Positions 23,094-34,921 of a DNA stretch of 64,000 bases are shown in pieces (positions within the stretch are counted from its first letter, which is position 1; the number at the start of each line of letters is the position of its first letter). The notes below the pieces were generated by a model, which was not told the DNA's origin, made no database searches, and saw only the letters and a list, made by a program, of their open reading frames with translations. A program made the translations under genes and the position numbers. Location: NCBI GenBank assembly GCA_022605955.1, contig JAKCOZ010000005.1:31038950-31102949 (forward strand), read 5' to 3'. The stretch is from Rallus limicola. Taxonomy: Eukaryota > Chordata > Aves > Gruiformes > Rallidae.

Positions 23094-24645
23094 ATTTTTC
23101 TATAGAAATTTAATGATTTAAAAAAGTTACATTTATGAAACATTCAATGCTTACAGCCTGCTTTATGGCTGTTTTTGTTATTTAACATGCTATTTTTGGC
23201 AATTTTATTCACATCCAAGCATTCTATGTAAACAAGAAAAGCCCAGCTATAGTTTATTTTGTAATCTCCTGGCTACTTATGTGACGGTATGCTTAGGATG
23301 GTTTATGGAAGAATGCAAAATGCACTGCTGAGAATTTTACAATCCCTCACCATCCATCTTTACTTGTAAGTAAACCTGTGGACAGTTTGTTAAGGGTGGG
23401 TGAACTTGCTTATTATTTCTTACAGCACAATACCAAGGACATGCTTGTTGTAAAAGTGAGTTTCAAATATTGTACAAAAATTTTGATGTTGCCTACTTAT
23501 TTCTTTATGTTCCATTACTGAACTAAACATTTTGTAAAACTGTTAATTCTGTAAACAGCTGCATGGTTAAAAGATCATTGATGGTCTTGTAAACTTAATC
23601 TAATATATTTTAGATATTTTAATTTTTCCCACTTGGGAATACATCTAGTGTTTAGAAAATAGTTCATGGCATTTTCATATAAGTTTCTATAACTTTTCAT
23701 ACATAAACATGGATTTTGTTGTAGTAAAATTCTCTAAACCAAACAATGTTTTAATCTAGGACTTCAATTAATCTATTCTTTAAATCTATTTTTATGTGAC
23801 CCTTTAAATATATACAAAAATGCATTGCTAATACATAGCAATAAATACTTTGGGTACTGACAATTAACCTCTTTGGAGTGTGTATATATAAAATCACATA
23901 AACTTGTATTCATATTTTTTTTTCCTGTGGTATGTTGTACTAAAAATGCAAATGACTGGGGTTTTTTTTTTGCACCGTATTTTTAAATTATCTCTTTTTT
24001 CTTTTTTCTTTTTTCATTTATTTTCCTTTTACATTGGTACCAATTTGCTGTAAAAGAATGCTGCTTAATTTAAATCTTTTGGTTAAATATTTTGTTAGTG
24101 GTAAAAGATCTAGAAGGTTACAAATTGTAGCAAAGGGGAGACCATAGATAAACACTACCTGTGAGACTTTCCATAGCAGCTTTTTTTCTTTCATGCGCAA
24201 AATACACCTTCTTAGGTCTGCAAAGAAGAAAACAGTTTGGGCTCGTTCAGCTGCTAGAATGTTTTGTGTAGTTTAAAAAAAAAAAAAGCTTTATGATGGT
24301 CACTGTTGTAATCTTCACTTATAACAAGATTTAAGATCGTCTTGTATGTATTATAGTAAATAGATGATTTTGAGAATTAAGGCTTTTAAGAGTTTGATTT
24401 GCTCCATTTTCCCAAAATAAAAATTGCCTTTCCCACTTATGTCCTAGGTATTGTACTTCTAATTATGACTTTATCATTCCAGATTACTATGATACCATAA
24501 ACCCGGCTGCTGTTGGAAGTACCTGTATATTATAAATTATCTTGATATTGTGTTATATTCTTGCAAGTAATTATCTTTTCTAAGAAAACATAAACAAAAA
24601 CGTCAACCCTATTCCTATTGCAAAGCACACAGGAATTAATAGTAC

Positions 24646-24651
24646 AATAAA
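24646..24651 (+). terminator. ARHGAP5: Distal poly(A) signal candidate for ARHGAP5
   Basis: A canonical AATAAA in ACAATAAAGTCTGTCCTG is followed by T/GT-rich sequence. It would give a 3' UTR of about 1.9 kb. A further AATAAA at 26259-26264 could support an even longer form. Confidence 0.5.
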
Positions 24652-25324
24652 GTCTGTCCTGTAAATTGTAGTATTCTTAACTTGTTCTACTTTACCTGTT
24701 GTCTATATAGTGTTTATTTATAGTTGTCAGTCTAATCTTGGCATGGTTAGCAAAGAAAATGAACCTTCAAGAGTTTTATAAACTATTTCTAGGTTGCTAA
24801 AGAATTTATTTTTCTACTGTATATGGTATAGACAAAGCATCGCCTGTACAGGAAACAAGTCTATTTCTATTAGAAGTAAGCCTAAAAATAAATGCCACTC
24901 ATATCCGTATTTAAAAGTTCTATCTCTAAAGAATCTCCAGTCTTTGTAATGTGAATTATGTTTTAAGCTTTCTACAAATTCCAGGTCGTTCGCTGTAACA
25001 CTTAACTGACCTTTGCATACCAATTTTTAGAATAATTTACATTCCATTTCATGATGAACTTTCATGTTGAACTTGTGATCAGAAGTATTTGCAGTCTCAT
25101 TTATTTCTTGTGTATGATGCTGGGGCTAAATCACACCGTGGTTTTTAAAAATCTTAATTAACACTCACACTTGGCCAAATAGGAAAGTGATGCTCCGTTT
25201 ACTGGATGGGGCATAAAAAGAGAAATAATGGGTGAGCGTGGTATGTGGTGCTTGTTAGCCACATGGAAGAGTCCCTGCATACTGCTTGCATCATAGGAGT
25301 GTCACAGGCAGCAATGCAGATCTG

Positions 25325-25337
25325 TGTGTGTGTGTGC
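25325..25337. repeat. Short (GT)n tract
   Basis: About six GT units lie in a wider purine/pyrimidine-alternating stretch (roughly 25325-25410) of GTGCACAC-type sequence. It is simple-sequence DNA. Confidence 0.7.
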
Positions 25338-26400
25338 GATGTGCACACTTCGGTCTCATGTGCGTTGAGGCACGCAGGCACATGTGCACAGGCTTGCACA
25401 CACATACACCCACATAGTTTTTCTAAAAGATACTCAGAAATTATTCCATCATTATTTTAAGATTTATAATAGAGCTTTCTCTGTTACTATTTTTATTAGT
25501 CCTATAAAATGAGGAAGCATCTCATTATATACAAATTCCTCATACTTTGGCTCATGTAGTCCCTTCTAGTTTTAATGAAAATCCAAACGATAACAACTAT
25601 ATTTTTAATGTGAACATTTTTACCATAATATCTATCTTGATAAAGATACAAATGTATATTATTTTTGGTTGAGCATCTCAGTGAAAACCTTATGGAGTAG
25701 TTTGTCTCTTTTATGTACTCTTGGTATAGACATACTGCAGCGTACTGTCTTAGCAATTCTAAACCTCCTGACCTAAGTTACGAAAGTGCCATTTTCAGTA
25801 ACGCTTAAGAGGCTGTTTCAGAATTCCTTACCCTCCACAATCCTGTGGAACCTTAACATATATAGTGTAAATAGATCACGGATGTCAGCTTAAGCGAAAA
25901 GAAACAGTTTTGTTGTTGTATGTTTTCTCCGTTATTTGAATCCCGGTTGCTAGGAACTTTATAGGTATGTTTATTTTAGATGCTGGAGTTTAGCTTCCAA
26001 TATTTATGATAAATATAGAAAAAACTATCAATTTGAGGTGGAAAAGGAAATTGGCCTTAGCTGACATGGTGATTTCAGGATTTTTTTTCAGTAACTGTGA
26101 TGCTGTTTGTCAACTGAAAAAAGTTACACCTACATAAAAAAAGGTTTAAAGTAAAAATTTTGTTGTCTGTTTATAATGTAATCTTCTGTTGCTACATCAG
26201 CAGAATACTGCAGTGAATTAAATATCAGTGAAGCTTATTCTGTATAAGAGATGCAACAAATAAAATACTAAGATGCTTACTGTGTATAATGTTCGGTTTA
26301 GTTGCCTACTAGATTTTTGAAGGCAAACCCACCCTGTTACCTCTTTCACGTACACAGAGATGAAAGCTAAGCAGTAAATGTCGCTACACTGAATATTTAA

Positions 26401-26442
26401 GGGGGGAGTGGGGCGGGGGGAGTGGGAGCGGGGGGAGGGGGT
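26401..26442 (+). other. Strong potential G-quadruplex tract
   Basis: Within 42 bases there are six G-runs (6, 4, 6, 3, 6 and 5 G) separated by 1-3 bases, in otherwise AT-rich surroundings. This exceeds the usual requirement of four runs of three G. It lies about 1.75 kb past the last likely ARHGAP5 poly(A) signal, on the sense strand. Confidence 0.8.
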
Positions 26443-29400
26443 GTCTCTCTGCACCTGATATTTCTTTAAACGTCTTAGTCTTGGGGAACAGCTCTGTAGG
26501 GACAGGATGTAAGGTGTTGGATTTAACTGTGTGACGCGGGTGGAACTCTGTAGCTCATGTGACATCTTACATGGCTCACCTGATGGAGCTGCCTGGCAAG
26601 ATACTAGCACTGATACTGGTTCTTGTGCGTGTGACACCTGTGCTAAGTTTGGCTCTTCAGAGCATCTTCAGTAATGCGTCTGATACGGAAATAATGGCAG
26701 AAGCATCCTGACAACCTCCAGATGGGAACACTGTTCAGACTTTGCGGCATGTCCCAACACTTCCAGGTACTGGCACGTTCTAATCTCAAATAAGGTGCAT
26801 TTACCCATAACTTGGTGTGCAAATCTTGGGGGTTTTTTAGGTGTCTTCCCTGGGCACTGATCTCTGCTGAGCCTGGGGCAAGATGCAGTGCTGGGGCTCT
26901 GCAGCTCCTGACAAGTGGCTGTCTCGGAGGGCAAATGGGTAGAGTCACGTTCACTCATGTCATATGCAATCCTGTGGCTAATTCATAGTTTCCATGGAGT
27001 CAGGAGGGATGAATTGAATCTGTCATCATGGCAAGAGAAAGCCAATGCTCCCTTCCTTCTCTCACTTGACAGATCCTTGCCTGTGTGTTCAGTGGTGTGC
27101 ATTACAGCTGTTGCCCAGATGTTTCTCATAAGATGTGATGCATGTGTGTTTAGACCAGGTACTTTTGTTGCTGGCTTGAGTGTCACTGACACCTAGCCAG
27201 CACTCGGCTGCCTTTATGTTACAGAACAGGGCTTACCATACCTGGCTGCATTAGTCATAACCTGTCTGTTACTGTTTTTCATTTGGTGCAATTCAGAGAA
27301 TACAGAGAAATAATATCGCTTAATGTCTACAGCATGGGTTAACAGTGGTTCCTCAGTCTCGGAGTGTGTTAATAATGAAAGGCTGTCATTGCTTCTACTT
27401 ACGAGCTGCTTGAGTTAAGATGGGAAGGGAGTTTCATGGTGGGATTTCCAGCCACGCCTCTGTCAGCACTAGGTGCTCTGACTCAGACAGGCTCTCTGGC
27501 TGCTTATGTGACAGACCGGTTGGCTTAGGTAGCTCAGCTGGAGCTTGTGCTTGCCCCAGAACTGTGGTATCACAGGCTGTTTGTCCTTAATGCATTTTTC
27601 TGCTTCACAACTGCAGAAGTGAGGGGAAGGTGAACTAGCCTTTCCTGCCACCTCCTGCAGTTCTCTCGGCTTTGCCACTGCTGAGAATTGTCAGCGGCTC
27701 CTAAATTGTTCTTGTAGGGTTTTACTGGATTTTGAGTAGAAAATGTACAGAGTGGTAAGTTGGGAGGTGACACTCCTCAACTGACACCAAGTGCAGTAAA
27801 TTGCTGAAGCATCTGGAAAAAACCCTGAGTTGCAGGCAGTGTGTTCTCCCCTGGAAGGTGCTTGACGATGTGACCCAGGTTTGAAGTGACTGCCCTTACT
27901 TGGTCATGTTGACCCAACGTGAATCTGTGACTTTTGTTGCTCCAGCGCTGGCTTAGTTTTCTTATCCCATGTGGTCACACAAATAAGCCTGACCTTTATG
28001 TCCTTTATTTAACCATATTAGAGTTGAAAAGTTTATCTCTTCACAGCTGATTGCTCTCTTTGGTATTCTCTTAGTTCTGACATTAAATCAAAATACTTAA
28101 GAGTTTATAACAAGATTTTAATACTTTTCTCCCTTAACACATACTGGGTCCCATGCAAAACTTACAAAAGCCTGTTGATATTCCTTTTTCCCCACTCTGC
28201 ATGCACCCATCTGCCACCTCTGGTATGCAGGAGCCGGGGCAGGGTGGTGCTTGCTTGTGTTTGGAGATGCTGATCACCAGGAGGCAGAGATCAGAGCGAT
28301 CCTTTTCTGTATCCTGACCTACGCTGAATGAAGGAACACTGGGACGAGCAGCTAGGAGGCGGTTTAAAAGCAGTGAAGGGTAAATGTTGGGAGTTCTCAG
28401 CATGTCACTGAGGTGAAGGCGCTCACTCAACCGGGCTTCACTTCTGCGCTAGGAGTTTGCATGTAGCAGTCTATCTTTACATCTCACAGCTGGCCCGATT
28501 TCTTTACCAGGATACAAAGCTTCTCTGACCTGAAATACTTCTGTGGAAGCAGAAACCAGGCTCTATGCTCCTTGAGCTTGTGCATGGTGCTATCAATTAG
28601 TAGGGTTTTTTTTTCTTGTTCCTTTTCAAAGAAGGTGGGTTTTAAGAAAAACAAGAGGCCTGAACTGTTACTTGTCAGAGGTGTGTTTTTGTAGCACAGT
28701 AGTGACACCATGCAGTAAATGCTCAGCTCGTTGAATGAAGACATGGAAATAGTGTATGAAGACCTGAATCCTGCTGGAATCATTTGGAAGACTGCCCATG
28801 ACAGAGTAAGTGAACTGTGGATCAACTTGACCCTCACAATTGTGGCCATGGTTCCTCTTCAAAAGAAACGATGCTTGTTTTTCTCCTGAAGGGAGGTGAA
28901 CTAGTGTGCATGTAATGCAGTTGTCATAGCAGAGCTCTGGTCCAGTGGGGAAATGAACACATGATTTAATACCAGAAGCACCCTAAAAGACTCTGCAGAG
29001 GTCTGTGTCTGCTCCTAGTATTCAAAGGGTGAGGAAGAACCGGATGCTTCTGATTTTCTCCCAGACTGCATGAGCTTCTCATAAGCTGAGGGACACGGTC
29101 TTACAGCTCTCTTTGTGTTGTGACCACTGCCTCACATCTGGTATTCTTACGACATTGGCCATGGTAAATGTGGGGGATTTTAAGCTGATAACCTGTAAAT
29201 AGGTTGAATAGGATTTACCACCCCACCCCCCTTATTCTTTTTTTCCACACACACACCCTCTCCCCCTTTGCTCCCCTCCCTGGAAACAGCTGAACTGCTC
29301 AGCTAGAGTTCCCAAGTTTCCGCACTGTGGGAAGGGTTTCTGCTGCAGGGCATTCTCATTTGGGAGCACTTGGCTTTAGATCTCACCTCTCCTCCTTTGC

Positions 29401-30251
29401 ACTACAAGAACTACAAGAAGTTTAACTTCTGGGTTTGCTACAAAGCGTATTTCCCTCCCTCCCCTCCCTAAAGGTGCTGGGGAAGAGTGAGCTGAAGCAA
29501 ATGTCTTCAAGTAGCTATTTATTGTGTGCATTAATTTAAGAGACTTGTGCCCAGAGCACTAGGGTGGCAAAATTTCCTCAGAAATAATAAGGAAAAAAAT
29601 AGCATACGACATCTCTGAGTCTCTGTCCTTCTGACGTGCTAGCTAAGGAAGCCCACAGCTATTCTTGCACTGAACAATAGTAAAAAATTATGTTCTGAAC
29701 TCATTTAGATTATAAACTTTTATATATTCTGGATTGCAAAAAAAGTAAGCGATTGCCTTCTCACAGATAAGTGTTGTATGTAGGGCTGAAGTGAAGGACT
29801 GCTAGAAAGTGTGCTGAATATGAGCCAACAGGACGCGCAGCTGGATTAGCACATTGGTAGGAAACTGGAAGTGGGAATTTTAAGAGCTTAGACACCTAAA
29901 ACTGAATCAAAGGATATATTTACGGTGGTTATATTTTCCCTTCTAGTGTTTTTGTAGTGTTCTCAGGCTTCTGTTGGCATTTTTGCAGCACAAGGACATG
30001 TTCCAATACACTTCATCCCCAGACCTGCAGTGCTCTGAGCAGCCATTCTCTCATCTGTTGGGCAAGGAGTCTGTTGGAGTGGTGCTGGAGGCCTTTTCCC
30101 TTTCAATGTACAGAGCAAGAGCTTTTAAAGAAATGCCTGCTTACAGGAAGCCTTTTCTGCATTCGTGTAGGATAAGAGACTTTCCCACCCTGATAAGGTT
30201 CTCAGGAATATACATGGTTGGTCAAAACCATAACCTCAACAGTTTCTGTGA

Positions 30252-30321
30252 GGTTTTTTTCGTTGGTTTTGGTTTTGTTACTTGTTTTCTGGGGTTTTGT
30301 TGTTTGGTTTGGGGTTTTTTT
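30252..30321. repeat. G/T-rich low-complexity stretch
   Basis: About 70 bases are composed almost only of G and T, resembling the stretch at 744-821 in style but with no fixed unit. Confidence 0.72.
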
Positions 30322-33300
30322 ACTGAATTTTTATAAAAAAGGAGGACAAAAAGAAGTTGCTACACACTTTTATTGTTGAATTGGAAGTTTTTTGGGGGAG
30401 GGTGTGGAATTTACTATTCAAAGTATTAGAATTAGCTAAGTAACCCTCTGAAAATATCACTGAACTAATCACATTGAAGAGAAGAACTTTTATTGTGAGT
30501 TTTCCTAGTGGCATCACCACTTTCTCACTAGCAAACACATTCATTCTTACAGCTTTGTCTGGGCACATTAATATTAACACCATTTTTAAACTACTACTTG
30601 CACTCTGTAGTTTCAAAAGAATCTTTAGTAGAGATATCCGCTTGTAGAAGGCCCTGGATTATTCTCTGTTCTGATGGTGAGTAAAAGAGTTCCAGGTTTC
30701 TTGCTGAGAGTAAAACGAGGCAGATTGCAGTTCTTCCCTATTAAAGAATGACTGGGGTGACATTTTTTTTGCTGGAACTGGTGAAAGTTTGTCTTCAGCT
30801 GCATGCAACATCTGGAGCCTATGGATAGGAGAAGGAATAGGTAAATCAGATAAAAACATGTCTTTAATTTTTTCTTACATGAGATCTGACTATAAGAGTG
30901 TTAGACTGTTACAGCTTTATCCCACAATCTGGCTAAGTATAAATGCCAAACTTCTCAAAAATATTTAGCAGACCTGTGTTCCTAAACTCATTATATTCTC
31001 ATTTCTGACCTGTACCAAATTTAATTTTAAAAAGTTGTCCACACACGTACAAAATCATTGTAACTCAATGGCAGTATTAGCTCAATTTATTTTTAGCCAA
31101 AGCTGCCAGAAAACAGCCTTTGGTTAGAGTTTATCTAATAAAATTAGACCAAGTCCTGTGTTACTGTTAAAATGCCTCTCTCCTTCACCTTAAAAGTGCA
31201 GTAGAAGCTAACTTGAGGTTTGGTGAAAGTTCAATCAGCAAGGAAAGAATTACAGGGTTTTTTTTACTCTTGAAGTCCCCAGAAGGCAGCTTCTCTGTCA
31301 TCAGTGGAAGTCTTACATATGTACATGTGTGTACAGACCGTTTTGAAAATGGCACTCTGACACTGTTTACTTGTTAATCTATTATTTCTGTGTCCCTGAA
31401 TGTCTCAGATTGAGCTACATAGAGCACAGACTGAGTTTTACACCTTGTGTTGGAAACTAAAATCTGCTGTAGATGCATGAATTTTCAGTCTATGTCTGCT
31501 TCCTAAAGAACATCCATGCTTTATCCATTTATTTGGCATCCAAGAAGCAGAACAGATATTAAAGGTGAGTGATTTTTATTTACCTTGGTGAATTTATGCA
31601 TTGGGAATTTGCCCATCCTCTGTCTGTGGAAGAGATCCAGCTGGACTGTTCCTACAGGTCTCTTGTGTCTTGTTCCTAGGCAGGGCAGAGGCTCAAAGGT
31701 TGGTCTTTTGTATGCGGTTGTATCCTGGAAAACCTGTGGTGCCCTCTTTAAATACTACAGAGGGAAAGATTTCTCCCCCTGATTTTGGAAATAAGTTTAG
31801 AAAACTATTCTCTTGTTTCACATTAGCAATGTATTTGCCCTTTTCCTCAAGAGGCTTAAAAGAACACACTCCTGTTCCTGAAGTGCAGACTTTCCCTGAT
31901 CCTTATGATTTTAAGTATTGGAGAAGACAAAGAATTGTGTAAACAAATTTTCAGAATAATTGAATGTCAAAATGGAAGAAAGAAGTTCAAACGCATGCAT
32001 GAGATCTTCTTGAGCATATACTTACTGAGCAGAAAACGATGAAGTCCTTTTCCCTTTTGATGCTGAAAAACAGTTGCTTTAAAGATGTGTATAAAAATGC
32101 ACAGGCACGAGTATAGCTGTCTTCTCAAATCCAGGGATCTGATCTCACTCTTTGGTTGGTTACAAGAGCTGCAGATGATCTTCTGAGCAAGCCTGCTACT
32201 AAAATTTCTTTGGCCCTCCCTACTTTCCCAAATGAAATAGTGAAGAGAAGGAATAACCTTGCCTGACTTGCGATACACATAGTAATAACTGGTGATGCCT
32301 TACCCATTTGTTATAGCCAGCTTTTGCCTCTTCTGCTAAACTGCAAGTTTTTATAAGAAGAAACTTTTCATACTCTGGGGCATCTAGGGGCCACAGCTGC
32401 AATATAATATCGAGAATAACAAAAAAGGGCCATAAAACAGGGAACCAAATTTGGAAATTGATACAAAGTAGAGTTATGGCAAAGGTCATCTTAAGAAGGT
32501 GAAGATCCACTTCAAGATGCAAAAGTAAGCTACTTCAAATGGGACAATGGCTGCCTATATTAATGAAGGGGTTCTAGCTCAAGGAATGCAGGTGGGTTTA
32601 TCTGACTTCTCTGTATTGAAACTGTTGTGCTGATTTAATCAATAAAAATGCACGTCAGATTTTAAAATTTGCACAGGTATTGAGATGCAGCAATTCTTGA
32701 TCCATAAGAGATATTATAGAAATTAATATTAGCTTTAAATATAGAAATGTAGGTCTTAATCATTCTTGTATCTCTGATGGAAATGCACCTATGCTTTTCT
32801 TCTAAACGTGTGAAATAGATTCCACAGCTTCCTCCGTGTTTTAGTTCAGTGATTCAGTATCCTTCTGGGAAGAAAGATTCTTCTGGTAGCCAGGCTGAGT
32901 CTTTCTTACTGCAAGATAAAATGACTTCTTCTAGTTCTATTGCAAGTGAGCATGGTGAATATTTATCACTGTCACCTTTCTGGTGATCTTTAGATGCTGG
33001 AGGACTGCTGTGTGCCATTTCCCTCTCACCACTTCTGATGGCTGTCTTGCCTTTGTCCAAGTAACAAAGACTTTAAGCGTTTTAACAGTTTGTGTTTATA
33101 AACCTTGTGGTATTTTTTTTTCTTTTATATATTGGTGGTCCAAACTGGGCAGAGTATTGACCACTCTACTAATGCAGATTACAACATTGTACCAGTGTAA
33201 CAGTGAGCCTTGGATAAAAGCAAAGGCAGGTTTTCAAAATGGTTACTCAATTGAGTGGTGAGGAACAGAAGATGTGTCTCTTAAACCATATATATTTAAT

Positions 33301-34744
33301 GTAGATGTGCTGTTTTCCTCAATTACCATGGCTGGCTTGCTTTTAAAATAAATAAATAAATTTTAAAAAATTGCTTCATTCAGTGAGGATTCTAGAATTA
33401 ATTTTTTTTCTTTAGTGGATGCTTCTAACATTCAAGAGAGAAATATAATTAGGTGACATAAGTTAGATGTCTTAATTTCTGAATTACTTCAATGTATCCA
33501 AAACGTTAAAATACTTCCTCAGAGCACCTAATTAAAATTTTACAACTTCTCATCCTAAAATTGAAAGAAATGAGGGTTTTCTTTCAACATTTTCAGCTTT
33601 GTCTGCAAAGATATATGTGATGTTGTATAAACAATGCAAATATCTTTGGCACTGAATCCCATAATAAAGATCTCATTTAGTACATGCTAATTTAAGATTG
33701 TGTCATGTTTCTATAAAATTTGTTGACTATTAAATTTATGGCTCCCTTTGTCAGTTCCAGGGCTAGATAAAAGCAACAAAAAAACAGACAAACACACCCC
33801 CACCCCCACCCCCTTAATTTGTGAAATAAATAGCACTGTCTGAAACTCTGTGATTTGGCCTTTTAACCACACAGCTGTCATCCTCTCATTATTCTCACTT
33901 TCTTTACATTCACGGGAAGGTAAATCCATAGCACTACAGTATGACTCCTTGTCGCAATAGAGGCCATTAATCATGCTGGTTTTGGAGCATGACACCAATG
34001 TCATTCTCTTCAGCCTTTAGACTTGGCAACACATTCAAAAATACTGAAGCAACAGTTTCATAAATGATAAAGCAAACAGTTTACAGTCCACTTGTAAAAG
34101 GTAATAACATTAAAGGATTTCTTTAAGAAAGATATCCTATTAGGAAGCATATTTCTCTAATGTTCCTGTTGATATGTTTATAGGTACAGCTATGCACACA
34201 CGATATGATATAGAATGCCCTGTATATTGTTCCAGAAATGCGATCTGTTATGGTGTGAATGTGAAGGTTTTATTGAAAAACGTGGGACCAATTGACTGCA
34301 AAGCCACTGTAGAAAGCACTAGTGCCTATACAATAAGGAATACATAAATAGTTATATTTCTCTTAATCTAGCATGTTTGCATGATGTTGAGATAAAAGCG
34401 CCAAATTAATTTGTTTTCTTCCTACCCCAACTATGTCATCACTATTAAACTGGAACTTTATTAAGGTATGGGGTGGTTTCATAAGAAGGGTTTTACAGGG
34501 ATATTGATCACGGTCTCATGTCTTTGAGTTTGGAGTGGAAGGGTAAGACCACCAATGCGCTCAAGCTCCTTACTTACCTCACACTGCTTTGAATAGGCAC
34601 CAAAATAATATATAGAACAGTGACACCTGAACTCTTTGGGCTAGCAAATGCCTTGCTGTAAAGATGATTTAGGTAAGGCGTTGCAATGGTTTGGGGGATC
34701 TGGTGGCTAACTAGTGGATGCAGTATTATTCATTCAGCCTGCAA

Positions 34745-34921
34745 GGGGGAACAAGTTGCCCAGAGGTGATGGAGGCCCCATCCCTGCAGACATACAAGGT
34801 CAGGCTGGATAAAGCGCTGAGAAACCTGATCTAGTTAAAGGTGTCCCTGCTTACTGCGGGGGGGTTGGACTAGATGACCCTTAAAAGGTGCCTTCAAACC
34901 TAATGCATTTTATGATTTTAT
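34745..34921 (+). mobile_element. CR1 3'-end fragment
   Basis: It contains AACAAGTTGCCCAGAGGTGA, GGAGGCCCCATCCCTGCAGA and GGTTGGACTAGATGACCCTT, which form the standard CR1 3' UTR in order, and ends in a degraded octamer (TTTTATGATTTTA). Only about 175 bases of the element remain, as a severely 5'-truncated insertion. Confidence 0.9.

Larger units (their letters stand above)
1..24675 (+). other. ARHGAP5: 3' part of the ARHGAP5 gene (p190-B RhoGAP): five terminal coding exons and 3' UTR
   Basis: ARHGAP5 encodes a large cytosolic Rho GTPase-activating protein with an N-terminal GTPase-like domain, FF repeats, a long middle region and a C-terminal RhoGAP domain that speeds GTP hydrolysis by Rho-family proteins. 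Only the C-terminal 264 codons are here, out of roughly 1,500 in the human protein as I recall it. Five exons were joined by eye; exon lengths of 148, 78, 132, 106 and 331 nt give an unbroken frame ending in TAA. The joined protein matches p190-B better than its paralogue p190-A (ARHGAP35): the tail is rich in proline and glutamine and ends in DPLGII, while the p190-A tail is different and serine/proline-rich. The very large exon that encodes most of the protein, and the promoter, lie upstream of the window. The right edge is an estimate based on the most distal poly(A) signal. Confidence 0.93.
22776..24675 (+). other. ARHGAP5: ARHGAP5 3' UTR (right end estimated)
   Basis: Strongly AT-rich sequence follows the stop codon with no reading frame of note. 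Poly(A) signals AATAAA occur at 23088-23093, 23840-23845, 24416-24421 and 24646-24651, so several 3' UTR lengths are possible. A perfect Pumilio-type site, TGTATATA, lies at 23881-23888. A 16-base palindrome abuts the first signal. The last signal is followed within about 30-60 bases by T- and GT-rich sequence (GTCTGTCCTG, TTGTTCTACTTTACCTGTTGTC), as expected of a cleavage site. That is why the end is placed near 24675, but transcript data would be needed to be sure. Confidence 0.6.
24676..34744. other. Intergenic sequence downstream of ARHGAP5; no gene supported
   Basis: Ten kilobases lack any reading frame with recognisable similarity, tRNA-like fold or repeat family I know. The first part (to about 26.4 kb) is AT-rich and could include an extended 3' UTR. 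From about 26.4 to 29.5 kb the sequence is noticeably GC-richer and starts with a G-quadruplex tract. A pyrimidine-rich low-complexity stretch lies at 29221-29280, and G/T-rich low complexity at 30252-30321. A C-rich (CCCCCA)n tract is at 33796-33812. Confidence 0.7.

Noticed and set aside
26218..26637. 139-codon open frame on the minus strand, the longest in the window
   Set aside because: It runs through the G-rich tract, whose reverse complement (C-rich) lacks stop codons, giving a proline/serine-rich artefact. No family similarity.
33796..33812. C-rich tract as a G-quadruplex on the minus strand
   Set aside because: Only three runs of five C are separated by single bases; a fourth run is missing, so a standard quadruplex motif is not met.
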